Positions 46,111 to 57,571 of a stretch of 64,000 bases of DNA are shown piece by piece. The position numbers and the translations under genes are program-made. Numbering within the stretch: position 1 is the stretch's first letter; each line of letters opens with the position of its first letter. The notes under the pieces are model-generated. The model worked only from the letters and a program-made list of their open reading frames with translations, was not told the origin of the DNA and did no database searches. The DNA lies in the NCBI GenBank assembly GCA_027576995.1, contig JANBQC010000010.1, forward strand, positions 1-64,000. The letters run 5' to 3'. The DNA comes from Dimargaris cristalligena (lineage: Eukaryota; Kickxellomycota; Dimargaritomycetes; Dimargaritales; Dimargaritaceae).

Positions 46111-47458
46111 ATGACCCGCGATGACCTAACTCCGCCGATTGACATTGACGATTCGCCGGTCCCTTCCACCGTTTCCCTTCTGACGTCGGCCTTAGCGGTG
46201 CTTGAAAACCAGCTGCAGCGAGCGCAGTTTGACCTGGCCCAATTGCGGCAGGCCAAAGAGGACGCCCTCCTGAACCCTTTGGAATTTGTGGAGCAGCTTA
46301 AATCGAAGCGACTGGCCCCTTTGCCTGGCCTTCAGCGGATAATTCGGGCGCCCGACATTGACTGGGCCTACCTTGCCCAGCCGTCCGCGGACCTGCGGGG
46401 CAGCCCTCCCCTGGTGTACCGTAGTAGTCGGGGGAACCGGGGGGTATTTCAAAATCCGCGGTTCCCGGACGCCGGGACCCTACTACCACCCCCGGACGAC
46501 CCAGAAACGCCGCTGCCATCCCCCCGCCCGATGCTTCCACAACCGCCCTTCCCCAGTGTAGCCCTCGCGCGCTCGCAATCCTACCCCACCCCCACCGTCG
46601 AACGAACGCCCTCCCTACCTCTCCCACCCGTCCGGACCACCAGCTCCCAGCGTAAACCACCCGCTGCGGTGAAAGCGGACAACCGCGTCACCAAAAAACG
46701 GAAACGAGCGCCGCCTAAATATCTGGTGGATGACGATTTGGACTTTGATAACGAAGACTTCTACCCCAGCCGATCCCGTACCAGCACGCCGTCTCGGAGC
46801 CGCAACTCCCGACCGAGTAAGGCCAAATCGCAGACCGAATCGGGTCGGTCGGTCGGCCCGTCGGGGTCGGTGCGTACATCGGGCTACCTTTATAACGTAC
46901 CGCTGGCGTCCACCCAGGCGCTGGTTATGTCGGATGATGACAATACTATTCCGGGTATTGAACCCCCTCCTCCTCTTTCGGCATCCACGGCGAATGGGGA
47001 ATCAAAGTGGCGGTGTGCCCAATGCCGGAGGACTGCAGATGAAAACCAACGTTGGCTCTGCTTGGACTGTCCAGCCGACGATAATATTCAAGTATGCGAT
47101 GCCTGTCGGGTAGGATCCGCGCGCCCCTCCAACATTTGCGGTAAGTCTCTTTGGGATTGACTATATTACCTTAATTAAGGCGGTGTAGGATTAAAGTCTG
47201 AATATGCGATATTCTATTCAATCCTCCTTATTACAAGTTTTAATGCATCCCTGATTAACACGAGTCGCCCTGCTCATTTGATATACCACTTAACTAACCA
47301 CGTTTTCCATATTGTCTGTTATTACCTGCCACCATTAACCAGGCCGCCATCTTGTCTCCCATCGCCTACGTCCCTTGGGCCGTAGCTCGGCCAGCCAGCC
47401 AGCTTACTACCATGATCAGGACTATGCCCAAAGTACTGATCGCGATTTCGGCTATTAA
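46111..47458 (+). CDS. ZZ-type zinc-finger protein
   Basis: Two exons, 46111-47140 and 47343-47458, with a phase 1 intron of 202 bases, give 381 residues. Residues about 20-75 form a likely coiled coil or helical segment (LENQLQRAQFDLAQLRQAKE) followed by a conserved-looking APDIDWAYL. The middle 180 residues are Pro/Ser-rich, with a basic KKRKRAPPK patch, a likely nuclear signal. A ZZ finger starts at WRCAQCRRTADENQRWLCLDC and continues DACRVG. It is completed only after splicing, by CGRHLVSHRL, which supplies the His pair; this supports the exon join. ZZ fingers bind protein tails such as histone H3 or N-degrons. The specific partner is unknown. Confidence 0.85.
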
Positions 47459-47906
47459 GGATTGATATGGCTTGACCTTTTTGTCGCCTTATACGTCTGA
47501 CCTACCGGTAGTTTGTATTTGCCAAGTGTTTGATTTTTAACCGAGGGTCGCTGTAATGACTATGCAAGAGCGAGTTTACCTTAGTTTGGCCTCGTTTAAT
47601 TGTAATTACCTATCCTATATTGATAAACCACCGATCTTCCATTTAATTATATTGGCTGAAGCATAGGATTACGTAACATCTAGCCAAAATGGAGTTGCCA
47701 AATTGGATATTTAGTCTAAACCACAACTATGTCCTTTATTTTAGGGATGCCAGTGGGACTGGGCAGTCATATCATACCATCTAACCATATACAGCCGCGT
47801 TGGGTTTCACTTTTATTATTAATCCAGAACATGGGAATTAACCGGGGGATTTATTGAGCGCTATAGAGCTAGTAATACCCCTCCCCCTCCGCAAAACCCC
47901 CCATCT
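47459..47906. other. Convergent 3' intergenic region
   Basis: Lies between the stops of the ZZ gene and the Lines-like gene. AT-rich with no frame or repeat of note. Confidence 0.5.
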
Positions 47907-50699
47907 CTAGATAGCAGGAGGAGTTATGGTGCGGAGCCGGCGGATTAGGGCATCTGGGCGGTAGGGAAGCATTTCTTCGCAACCAGCCAAGATCTCCAAC
48001 CGGTCCGCCAATTCGTGGAGGACATGGGCGATTCGATGAGGTAGAAGCCCGGCCATGGGGTCAGTTGTTATAATACGATCAATGCCATTACGCCAGGTTG
48101 TATGGCAATAGACTCGCGTGTATCTCAGCAGAAAAATGAGAAACATTTCATTGGTTTCGGGGGCAATGAGGTAGTCCACCAGTACCGTACAGTCCTCGCC
48201 GATGGCGTCTAGAAACAACCCAAAGGCCCGGTGGGTTTCCGCTTCCCAGAGTTGCTGATCCAATAAATGTGGCCCATTAGTATATTGGCCAGGATCCTGG
48301 GTCGCCAAGTCCACTAGTTGGCCCAGGTATATAACGATATCCGTATCATCATCATTCCAAAGTTGCCATAGGGACACAAATAAGTCACCCCTGTGGATGA
48401 AATCTACAGTTTCGATCAACACGTTCCCCAATATGGAGTATACGCGACGACCGATAAATTACAGTATATACGAACTATGGATAGTTAATAGCAGACATCC
48501 ATCAGGGGCAGGAGTAGGGCAGAGATTAACGTGATTGGCTTCTTAGCCCCAAGATTTTCCAGTTTGGGCTTAGGCCTATCTAGACTAAGCATGAATGGTT
48601 GACTAACCTTGGTACTTGGATAGCAACAGGTTTATGCGATTAAGCCATAGAGACGCGTCGGGATATTCCACCGGACTTTGGCCACGGCTGTTGCTGTGAC
48701 CAAGGCCGGTAGTGTATTGGGATTTGATGACGACGAATGCGACTGCCGAAATCCCCTTCCATACTTGTCGACAGTTAAGTGGGGGCGACCGAAATAAACC
48801 CTTATTAGGTGGCACTGCGCTGACAAAGTCCATGTTGGCTAGGTTGCTACAACAATCATCCGACCAATCGATTAATGATTCTTCGGCCCGATTAAAGCAT
48901 TCAATCAGCCAATCTATGGTGTAGTTCATCTGTGGGACATTTGGGTAATTTATGCCACCAGAAACATATGTGCATAAGTATAATCCCCAGTAGTATGTAA
49001 GATAAACTAGAAAACGGGCTAATTGGGAACAAGGCCAGATCAGGACTACCCTAGGGTGTTCGGAAATCGTTGAATGGCGTCATTTAAATTAGAGGCGGCA
49101 ACTTACAATTGGATAGGTGGGTTGATATTGAAGTGCGGATTCGAGAAGTTTAGTCCACTTGACCAAACCCATGGCACTGGTGTGGGTTATAATATAGACG
49201 TGCGGTACCTGGGGCAGTATAGAATCAAGTTAAGAAATATAGCGTTAAACAGAAATCTAAATGTAATAAGTCCAAATGTGCATTGGTACAGCCCAATGTG
49301 ATAATAACCAACCGGTACGGCAGCATAAATACTATCCCGGTTAATAAAACTACGCTAGTTACAAAAAATACTACTTACGGAAACAAGGATGGTCATAATA
49401 TAATCTAACGTTTGGTCCCCAACCACTCGCTGATCCCCCTCGTATAGCTGGTCCCGGCGTAGCTTAAAAATACTTCTCCATAGGCGAATTATGGCCGAGA
49501 AAACGAGTTCGTTAAATTCCTGGTCGGTAATAATTAGGGTACAGTGACGTATTCAAATATAAATGGCATTAATACGCGATTGAAATTGGCATTGCAACAG
49601 ATAAACCCTTAATGTCCTTTGGAGATATCATACACGAGGTATAGTATTGACCTACCCCTTCTTTAAAAAGACATTTCCATTGATTTAGACGGGCGCTTAG
49701 AATTGACTGGAAGACTCCAAGAAATATAGACGACCCCAACCGTTGAGAGGGGTCGGGGAAGTGGGCCTGGCGCCCTTTCTTAATTACAGAATGAACCACA
49801 GCGAGACTCGAGTCCAATAACAAGGGATTAGTTGGAAACGAGTGAAGCTGTTCGCTCCACAGGGATAGAATATGGTTCCAGAGATACCGAGCCTCAGTGG
49901 GGACGGGTGCTTGGGGCAGCTGAGACGGCCGGCTAAAAAACACCTGTAATAATAATAATGCACGTTAGTATAATAAAAGTGGGGCGGTAAAGGCAGGGAA
50001 ATACATACGTTTTAGTAAGTACTAACCATGTCTTTAAACAGAAAACCATAAACGTATTAGGCGAGCGAGCGCCAGATACGTTGGTGCAATACAACTAAAA
50101 GCGACCACTAGGTGGTAAAATGGCCATGAAATTACACCACTTACCTGATCCAGCAATAGTATGTAAATCTTGCGTACAAGGAATCGTACATGGTGGCTTG
50201 GCCAACCTAGTAACGGCGCCTGAAGGAATGTTCGGGTTCAAGAAGTCATACATTACTTTTTGTTGAGAATATTCACACGTAAAAGAAGAAGCATTGATTA
50301 TGTGAGTGGCTAAAGCGGGCCTAGCGCCATGTATGAATGAATGGAAAACAAGTCTTACCAATTGTTTATAACTGAATAACGCCCGGGGACACCATACATC
50401 TATTTCTGCGTAAGGTAGCGAGAATAGCTCGCATATTTGAGAGTAATAGCTGGATAATAACGACACGAGCTCAATGGACTCGGCCTCTGTCTAAGTTTTA
50501 AGTAGTGGTATTTTCATAAGGGCTGCCCAAACCATTAGTGACTAACCAAAACTTCATGCAGACTCGGAAAACGAATTTTGCACGGTTTCGCGGGCTGTGG
50601 TTGGGCAAGTGAATGGGAAATTAGGACTTTGGGTGGGATTCGGTTCCGTACCTTTGGGAGCTCAATGAGCCCATCGACGACTGAACCCCAGTCAGACAT
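47907..50699 (-). CDS. Lines (LINS1)-like protein, eight exons
   Basis: Exons in transcript order: 50652-50699 (ATG at 50699), 50145-50490, a short one near 50050-50107 with uncertain edges, 49656-49943, 49379-49519, 49107-49208, 48608-48929 and 47907-48403. All joins except those of the third exon are phase-consistent with GTAAGT- or GTAGGT-like donors, and the total is about 600 residues. The protein is all-helical. The last exon carries DCTVLVDYLIAPETNEMF followed by LIFLLRYTRVYCHTTW. This resembles the C-terminal Lines domain of animal Lines/LINS1, in which a 'LL..LISPET..L.YLLRYL' helix pair is typical. Lines acts in Drosophila patterning and in human cognition; the fungal role is unknown. 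Exon structure is well supported; the family name rests mainly on the last exon. Confidence 0.65.
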
Positions 50700-50977
50700 G
50701 GGTTACGAATAGCAAATGGACCACTAGTCAAAAAGTCAATATAGTAAAAAACGGCGAACGGGACTGCAAGCCCATGTAAATTCCTGACATGTACTCAGTG
50801 TAGGCGGTCAGAGGAATCTGCTTTCCGAATGGACTGGGTAGTGGCAGTCGACTTAAACCGGGGGATCCACCTTCAGCCGCAATCAGATTAAATAAACCAA
50901 CTTCATGAAGGACGTAAACGCCACCCCCACCATTTTGGCTCGGTATTCTTTAGAAATATATAATGGGGGGGGGGGGG
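50700..50977. other. Promoter side of the Lines-like gene
   Basis: No frame was seen. It ends in a run of 13 G (50965-50977) that touches the first unit of the tandem array. Confidence 0.5.
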
Positions 50978-51108
50978 TTCAACAGGGTTGTATAACGAAA
51001 AATCCTCTGAATGAGGAAAACACTACTGATAAAAAATGAATATACCACCTAATACCCCATACACATACCATTTAAACCTTAAACAGCTGGGCTAAATTTC
51101 ACATGTAT

Positions 51109-51250
51109 TTATTTAATAAACAACTGTTTCGAGGAGACTATAAAATCGGGAGGTAATTCAAAAACAATGATGAAAATGCATCCATCTGTTTCGAAGAGTG
51201 ATTCCTGAACAAGTGACGCAAAGTAATCGTAATACGTATTCCAAACATAC
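51109..51250 (-). pseudogene. Exon-like coding block in array unit A
   Basis: An open minus-strand stretch reading VWNTYYDYFASLVQESLFE and then TDGCIFIIVFELPPDF. Its counterpart in unit B (53060-53225) has VWNTY/LWNTY and DGC in the same order, but with a stop codon directly after DGC. Being conserved between units, it was once coding. No family is recognised. Confidence 0.45.
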
Positions 51251-51301
51251 GCCATGACCATCGTTATACATGCCTTCATAAAAAATTGGTAAACCATTTA
51301 T

Positions 51302-52135
51302 TCAGGGCAGATACTTCCCGACGGCACGGAAAATTCCACCGTATTCGTCAAGGCTTTCCTGCGACCAGCCGTTATCATCCGACATAATCACTAATTATAT
51401 GTTGAAGCATGGTATCCAACAGTTGGGCAGGTAGCCGAACAAGAAAATTGGACTATGGACCGCCCGATAGTAGTGCGTATAGGTGAAATTCCGACCAGCT
51501 GTATAGGGATAGAAATACTAAATGTACGAGAAAATAAATGGGAGATTCGGTTTCAACCAGCAGTATTAGCCTTGTCAAGTGGGTTTTGTCTTTACATGGC
51601 CTGGTTTAACCTTTCTCACCGCCCGATAAAAGATATCCGGGAATTTTCCGGTATCCTCATCTTCAAAATAGATATCCTGGGCTCTTTCAGTAATCACATC
51701 TCCATTATTAAAGGTCAGAGTAAGCGTATCAGCGGTTCTGTTTATACCGGTGACTTGGGCTCTGAATGACTCGAAGAGGCTTTCCGGATATACATATCCA
51801 ATCCTTTCTAGACTCCGCGATAAAATCAAGGTGCAGAACAACGTATGATTAGTGACTTCCATGGACATACGTTGCAATGGTCCAAATAGTATTAACAGCC
51901 CCATGTATCTCCCAATGGATTACCTAACCCAGTCAAATATAGCTCATAATTAATGAAGACCATGAAACCATCCGGGGAGGACTGAAAAAGGGTAAAGGGA
52001 CAATGGCTTTTGCTTTTAGTGACACAATCGGCAAGTCGCAATATAATATGAGCTTATTGCCTTACGGTTGAGTTTTATGCGCTTCCACTTGCCGGTAACG
52101 TGCTGAACTTCAATATAATTCCGGTCTTTGCTCAT
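51302..52135 (-). CDS. Hypothetical small gene in array unit A (partial model)
   Basis: A minus-strand TATAAAAC (52301-52308) precedes an ATG at 52135 that opens MSKDRNYIEVQHVTGKWK and ends at a GTAAGG donor near 52066. A second coding block at 51575-51900 reads LERIGYVYPESLFESFRAQV and then TGINRTADTLTLTFNNGD. A last block near 51302-51390 reads MSDDNGWSQESLDEYGG and stops with a TGA that runs into an AATAAA. I could not make all splice phases agree, so the exact exons are open and the gene may already be broken. Unit B has a diverged counterpart of each block. No known family is recognised; the composition is acidic and cytosolic. Confidence 0.4.
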
Positions 52136-52300
52136 GAGTATAGCTGGCGGGCGGTAGACTGTGCGTAGGTGGGTGAAGATGAACTATTGAACGAAAATGT
52201 AGAATTAAGTGGAAGCGAGTCAATAAGAATTGTAAGACAAAGTAGCGAATGGTAAGGGTGAGGTTAATGCTGTGCTTGTTTCTGTGGGGCGGTGGTGCAA

Positions 52301-52308
52301 GTTTTATA
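52301..52308 (-). promoter_or_regulatory. TATA-like box of the array unit A gene
   Basis: TATAAAAC on the minus strand, about 165 bases upstream of the candidate ATG. Unit B has a TATATATA-type sequence at the equivalent place. Confidence 0.35.
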
Positions 52309-53059
52309 CGATAAACCGAGACTTAATAGCCAAGGCTAAACCAGCCGCACAACTTTACAGATAACGTAAGGCATCTAATTTTAATGCACAAAAATAATAT
52401 ATCGCATTTAATAATCTACGGCATTAAAGCCATCCTCGTATTTGGGAACTTGGTGTTATCATCATCTGGTTCCATCAATTGGATACAAAGATACAATCAA
52501 CAATTACCTTCCGTCAGCCAGCCCCACCTCTTCATTCACATGTTCGATACATCCTATTCTTTTTCCCATTTTTAATATCATCTAACATTGTTGCCTACAT
52601 GATAGTTTGTTAAATTGGTGTTAATTCATACTGGAGGGGAACTAGTGGACTGACCACAATGATATTGGTAAAAGAAGAAATGGCACAAGAGACCCCGTGC
52701 TCAACAAAAGGGTAATACATATGCAAGGTAAGAGGATAGGGTACGAGAATCCCATTGAAAAACGGGAAAGGATAGGAAGTAAATACATTGTCATCAGGAT
52801 CTAGTCATACAACACAAGGCTTGACAGTATTTGTCAGATGGGAATAAATAGGGTCGGAGTTAGATATACTGGTGTTGGAAACTGCTGAAATATCTAACAA
52901 ACAAGGAGAATCATGTGCCATTTTAATAATTATACTATGGGGGAGGTTCAACAGGTCGGTATAGCGACCAATTCGTTGGACGAGGCAGACACTATTAGTT
53001 AAAAATTAATAGGCTACCCGTTTCTCCGTACATATATCATGCAAAACTGTATACAGCTG

Positions 53060-54160
53060 GGCCAAATTTCATGTGTATTTATTTAATAGACTAATATTTC
53101 GAGATACTAGAAAGTAGTGAAGGAATTCAAAAACAATGATTTAAACGCATCCATCTGCTTCAAAGCGTGATCCCTGAACAAGTGCTGTAAAGCAATCGTT
53201 ATACGTATTCCAAAGTTCGTTACGTGTTTCAAATAAACGCCACAACCATAATTATGCTGGGTTAACCGCAGACTCTCCCGAAGAGTTTTATACCGAGATG
53301 GTTAAATAACACCCACTAGCTTCTTGAGATAAAAGGAAGAAAGAACCGCAAGGAGATAATGAAGCTCACCGCGGTGGTATTTATTAGATATGATTTCGAC
53401 TAATAGGATTGCTCCAGATATCCGATGCGGTAAATGGCACTCGGGGGAAGATGTAGTTCAACACAATATACATGGCATCATGAAAAATTGACAATTCCTT
53501 AGTCGAGGCAAATGACTCCCGAAGGAGTGGACTATTACACCAGATCCGCCAAGGCCTACCCAGAATCAGTCGTTATCATCCGAAATAATACGTAATTGGC
53601 AATGTAATCATACTAGTAACCGGCCGAGCTGGTAGCTGAGTATTACCGCTTGATCATGGACTGCCTGGCGACACTATACTTCGCAAAGAATGATATCGTC
53701 GGCTCTTTCCATAACGCTTTCTCCTTCATCGTCCATCAATTCCATAATACGGCGAGCCGTGTTTACTCCGGTGACATAGACTTCGAACCACTCGTCGAGG
53801 TTTTTACGATAGGCAAATGTAATACAGTCTAGACGTCCGGAATAAAATCAAGGTGAAAAACAACGTATAATTAGTGTATTATATACATATATATAACGAT
53901 GGTCCAGATAATATTAGCATACCCGTTCATCTTCCAAAGTTTTACCCAACCCAGTCGGGTAAAGTATATTAATCAGGAAGGCCGTGAAGCTACCCGGGGA
54001 GGATTAAAATGGGGTAAATGGACAATGTCTTCAGAGTTTAATGACATGGTTTATAGTACTCGCAATATAATAATGGTTTATTATGGCTTACCACCAAGAG
54101 AGACTATCCGCGAATCGCCGTTAGCGAGTTCAACGAGCATGTTTCTTTGATATACGGCTG
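53060..54160 (-). pseudogene. Decayed gene copy in array unit B
   Basis: It corresponds to the unit A gene blocks. The block at about 53650-53840 translates to FAYRKNLDEWFEVYVTGVN and then ARRIMELMDDEGESVMERAD, clearly related to the unit A block (shared VTG-N, ER-DI positions). The block near 53160 carries a TAA after GATGGATGC, and the SDDN block near 53560 is followed by TGA. Several stops and lost splice sites (for example TAA in place of the CAG acceptor near 54000) indicate a pseudogene. Confidence 0.5.
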
Positions 54161-54469
54161 GTGGGTGAGGAGTGGTTGGATAATAGGGTGAGCTATTGAA
54201 CTAAACCGGCAAATTCAGCTGAAGTGAGTCAATAAAAATTGTTAGACAAAATAGTGGATGGCACGGGTGGGGTTGATAATGGAGGTGTTTCTGCAGGGTG
54301 TTAACGTGAGTTATATATAATAAACCGAAACTTAGTATACAGGGTTAGACTAGCTGTACAGTTTAACTGACAAGGTAAATCCTCTAAATTTGTGGAACAA
54401 AAAGCATCCATGATGTGTAGTAATCAATTGGAATAAAGCCATCCTCATCTTTGGAGACGGTGTTATCAT

Positions 54470-54640
54470 CGTCTGGTTCCATCGATTGGGCACACAGATT
54501 TTATTCACCAAAGGATTACCTTCCGCCAGCCATTCCAGCTAAACCATTCAAATATTCGATACATTCCGTTCTTTATCCCACCTTCACTATAATCTAACAT
54601 TGTTGCCTACACGAGAGTTTGTTAAAATTGCTTAGATACA
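54470..54640 (-). pseudogene. Small coding-like block at the upstream end of array unit B
   Basis: The minus strand reads GIKNGMYRIFEWFSWNGWRK, then a GTAATC donor-like site, then a stretch opening MEPDDDNTVSKDEDGFIPID. In unit A the same region (52470-52580) has MEPDDDNT but a shifted frame immediately afterwards. Probably the first exons of another copy of the same family. Confidence 0.35.
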
Positions 54641-54965
54641 TACAGGGGGAGAACTAGTGGCCTGACAAAAATATTATTGATAAAAGGGAAATGGAAAATG
54701 GGAACATGGGAAAATAGACTCCGTGCACAGCAAAGGGAAGGTGTAGCTGTGGAATAACAAGAGGGGGTGGGAGATCCCAGATGAAAAATATATAAAGGAC
54801 AGTAAGTAAATACATTGTCATCAGGATCCAGCTGCAAACCACAGGGCTTGGGAATGTTGGGCATCTAGGAAGAAATAGGGTCGGAGTTGGACGTGGTAAT
54901 GTCTGGAACGGTCGAAAAAATGCAACGAAGAGAAACATGTGACGTTTCGACATAATACGGAAGAG

Positions 54966-55100
54966 GTTCAACCAGGCCGTAAAGCGGAAAATCCGTTGGC
55001 GGAGGCTAATAATACCAGTTATAAATTATTGCTATACCTCTTAAATTTTGCACAGATCATCTAAACCCCTATACAGCTGGGTCAAATTGCACTCAGTACT
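54966..55100. repeat. Array unit C, boundary element only
   Basis: A third copy of the boundary element (TTCAACCAGGCCGTAAAGCG start, ATACAGCTGGGTCAAATT end). Homology with A and B fades after about 135 bases, so the array is truncated here. Confidence 0.65.
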
Positions 55101-55349
55101 ACCGAATATGCTATTTAGCCCTGCATCACCACCCCCCTGTAAGCTGGATTTCCTTCAAAATGGCACATAATGCGGTTTATTATTTACAGGTCGAAATCCT
55201 CCATGGTTCTGGTAATATTGTTATAAATGTGCTGCCCCGGTGATTACAAAACCGCCGAGGCCCTACCCAGCAATACACTTATAGATCACTATGCTATAAC
55301 ACCACTCGATCAAAAAATCCCAAAGAAGAGTGATTACAACACATAATGA

Positions 55350-56114
55350 TTATTTCTTGTTCTTCTTCTTTTTCCGTTCGGACATGAATTGATCTAGGAA
55401 ATCGCCCTTGATTCGAGTTGATTTGGGGCCAGTTGAGGGAGTAGTTGAGGAGGGATCGTGTTTAGGTGGCTGTCGGAAAGACCTTGTTCGGCTGTCTTCG
55501 TCATCACTCTCTGGCTGGGCCGCCAAGGTAGTGGAATTGCCCGTCGCCGCTTGGTATGATCTGGTCTCCGAATTGATGCGACTGGGATGGCCCACAAGTT
55601 TCCGCTTTAACCGGTTGTCAACCATGGAGCCAGATTCAAGGGAGGGATTTTTTTGGCCCGGCTGGCCTGTTGGGGGTGGAGCTGCCCCTATACCGAGTCT
55701 ATGTAATGGAGTGAATTCCGTTATCCGGTGGATTCAGTCATTAGCAATACATTGGAGGCGTGGTGAGTTTTCTTGGAAGAAATCCATAAGCCAGTCTAGT
55801 AGATGCGGGTATAAGAAAAAATCCGCAACGGTACCCATTGTTTGTAGAGGTAAGGCAAATACCCAGAATGGTCTACTAGGAGGAACTTACCTATTGGGGC
55901 GACCTTTAAAGACCTCCCGGGCTTTGCCATGCGAGCTGTTGTCTAATTCCGCCTCGGTGAAATCGCGCTTGAGGAAAGCGGCCCGATCTTTGGTGGCTTT
56001 CTTGTCGGTGCCTTGTAGCCAGGACGCAACCAGGGATCGAGTCTCGTAAATTGACACATCGAGCTGGGCCTGAAGGTCCTGGAGGTTGTTGAGTTTCTCC
56101 TTGTCGGGCTTCAT
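55350..56114 (-). CDS. Small basic protein, possibly DUF3245 family
   Basis: Two exons, 55891-56114 (ATG at 56114) and 55350-55698, separated by a 192-base intron in phase 2, give 190 residues. The first half is charged and helical, with YETRSLVASWLQGTD. The exon junction creates RPNRLGIGAAPPP, which looks like the 'RP-RLGLGA' motif of the fungal DUF3245 proteins. This is followed by RLKRKLVG, an SDDEDSR patch and a Lys-rich C-terminus (ERKKKKNKK) likely to direct it to the nucleus or nucleolus. The frame continues upstream of the ATG but without a better start. Divergent from the Ind1 gene across 422 bases. Confidence 0.7.
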
Positions 56115-56536
56115 GAAGGAATGCAGGTGGAGGGGGCTGGTTTCAATACAATGTGACCAAACCAAACCAAAACAAACCAAAAAAAAAACAACAAGCAACT
56201 GGGGGTTAACTAAATATAAGTACAAAGTAAATTCGCCTGGCAGACTATCAACTATAGTAGAATGAGCCACTAGTAAGAGCAAAGTGAATCTGTTGCAGAA
56301 AAGCGAATCCAATTCACGCCTAATAGGCCGTGGGGAGTTGTCCAACTTTTGTACAAATTACTTTGACCCCTATAGCTGCCAGTTTATTGGCCCTATCAAC
56401 CAATATGGTGCTTGAGTGCTGCACTTCCAACCAAGTAAGGCTCTCCCTCATTTCACCCTTGCATTCGCTCTAGTCCATTGGCCCATTACCACGACCCAGG
56501 CCCATTGCGTGGATCCCGTCCGTAGTTTTGAACGTC
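56115..56536. promoter_or_regulatory. Shared divergent promoter region
   Basis: 422 bases separate the ATGs of the DUF3245-like gene (minus) and the Ind1 gene (plus). It contains A-rich tracts (56160-56190) and a pyrimidine-rich half near Ind1. It probably serves both genes. Confidence 0.45.
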
Positions 56537-57571
56537 ATGTCAGTCGCCAACCGCATTCGCTATACCACCTCCGTCGCATGGCCCCGCTCAGCCCTTTACG
56601 CAACACCGAGTCTGCCTGCGCGGACGATCCAGCAGCGGAAATGGCCAACTGCCCTTCGATTCCTGAGTAGTTCCCCCCACCTGTTCAGCCATGACAACCC
56701 CCTCGGTATCCCTCGCCGGACCCCCGCCACCGCGACCCGCAGCTCGGCTACAGTAGACCCGAAAGGACCTCAGCTACCCCGAATGCAGCGCGGCCTCCCC
56801 ACCAAACGGGCTATTCCCCAGGTCGCCAAGGTCCTACTTGTGTCATCGGGCAAGGGCGGGGTGGGTAAGTCCACCACTGCAGTCAACCTCGCCATCGCAT
56901 TGGCCCAGGCCAAGCAGCGGGTGGGGATCCTTGATGCGGATATCTTTGGCCCATCCCTGCCCAAACTCATGAATCTCTACGAAGAACCCAACGTGGCCGA
57001 GGAGGGTGGGCGTATTACCCCGCTGACCAACTACGGGATCCAATGCATGTCCATGGGTTTTCTGGTCGGGGAGCAAGCGCCGATCGCCTGGCGTGGGCTT
57101 ATGGTCATGAAGGCCGTCCAACAACTCCTGTACGAAGTGGCGTGGGACCCCCTGGATATTCTGGTCGTCGACATGCCCCCCGGTACCGGGGATGTCCAGC
57201 TGAGCATCGGCCAACTGGTTCCCGTCAACGGCGCCATTATTATCACGACGCCGCAGGAACTGTCGCTGCTGGATGCCACCCGGGGGGTCAATATGTTTCG
57301 TAAGGTCCAGATACCCATTCTGGGGTTAGTGCAGAATATGAGCTACTATGTTTGCCCGCACTGCCAAACCGAATCGCAGGTGTTCGGTCCGGACAGCGCC
57401 GCCCGGGCTGCCCAGGATATGGACATTCCCCTGCTAGGCCGCATTCCCCTGGAAGCCGATATCAGCGCGGGAGCTGACTGTGGTGTGCCCATTACGGTAG
57501 CCCAACCCAATAGCCCACATACCCAAGTCTACCGAGATTTAGCCCAACGCGTTATTGCTGATCTCAAATAA
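56537..57571 (+). CDS. IND1: Ind1/NUBPL, mitochondrial iron-sulfur P-loop protein for complex I assembly
   Basis: 344 residues, single exon, from the ATG at 56537. The first 50 residues are rich in Arg, Ser and Ala with few acids, a mitochondrial presequence. The deviant Walker A GKGGVGKS is at 105-112; ILDADIFGPS, VDMPPGTGD and the cluster-binding CPHC (Cys273 and Cys276) follow in the standard Mrp/NBP35 order. The presequence and the absence of an N-terminal four-Cys cluster identify Ind1/NUBPL rather than the cytosolic Nbp35/Cfd1. Ind1 delivers [4Fe-4S] clusters to respiratory complex I, so this fungus should have complex I. Confidence 0.93.
   Translation: MSVANRIRYTTSVAWPRSALYATPSLPARTIQQRKWPTALRFLSSSPHLFSHDNPLGIPRRTPATATRSSATVDPKGPQLPRMQRGLPTKRAIPQVAKVLLVSSGKGGVGKSTTAVNLAIALAQAKQRVGILDADIFGPSLPKLMNLYEEPNVAEEGGRITPLTNYGIQCMSMGFLVGEQAPIAWRGLMVMKAVQQLLYEVAWDPLDILVVDMPPGTGDVQLSIGQLVPVNGAIIITTPQELSLLDATRGVNMFRKVQIPILGLVQNMSYYVCPHCQTESQVFGPDSAARAAQDMDIPLLGRIPLEADISAGADCGVPITVAQPNSPHTQVYRDLAQRVIADLK

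Larger units (their letters stand above)
50978..52945. repeat. Tandem array unit A (about 1.97 kb)
   Basis: The unit starts with the TTCAACAGG boundary element and ends just before the next copy of it. It aligns along its length with unit B: the boundary element, the minus-strand exon around 51109-51250, the exon around 51575-51870, the ATG/GTAAG exon region, the GGTTTAT-containing promoter region, the GATGATAACACC block and a 24-base identical block at 52778-52801. Divergence is high, so the duplication is old. Confidence 0.75.
52946..54965. repeat. Tandem array unit B (about 2.02 kb)
   Basis: The unit begins with the boundary element and follows the same order of blocks as unit A. The 24-base block identical to unit A is at 54805-54828, an offset of 2,027 bases against 1,968 for the unit starts, so small insertions separate the copies. 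Confidence 0.75.
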
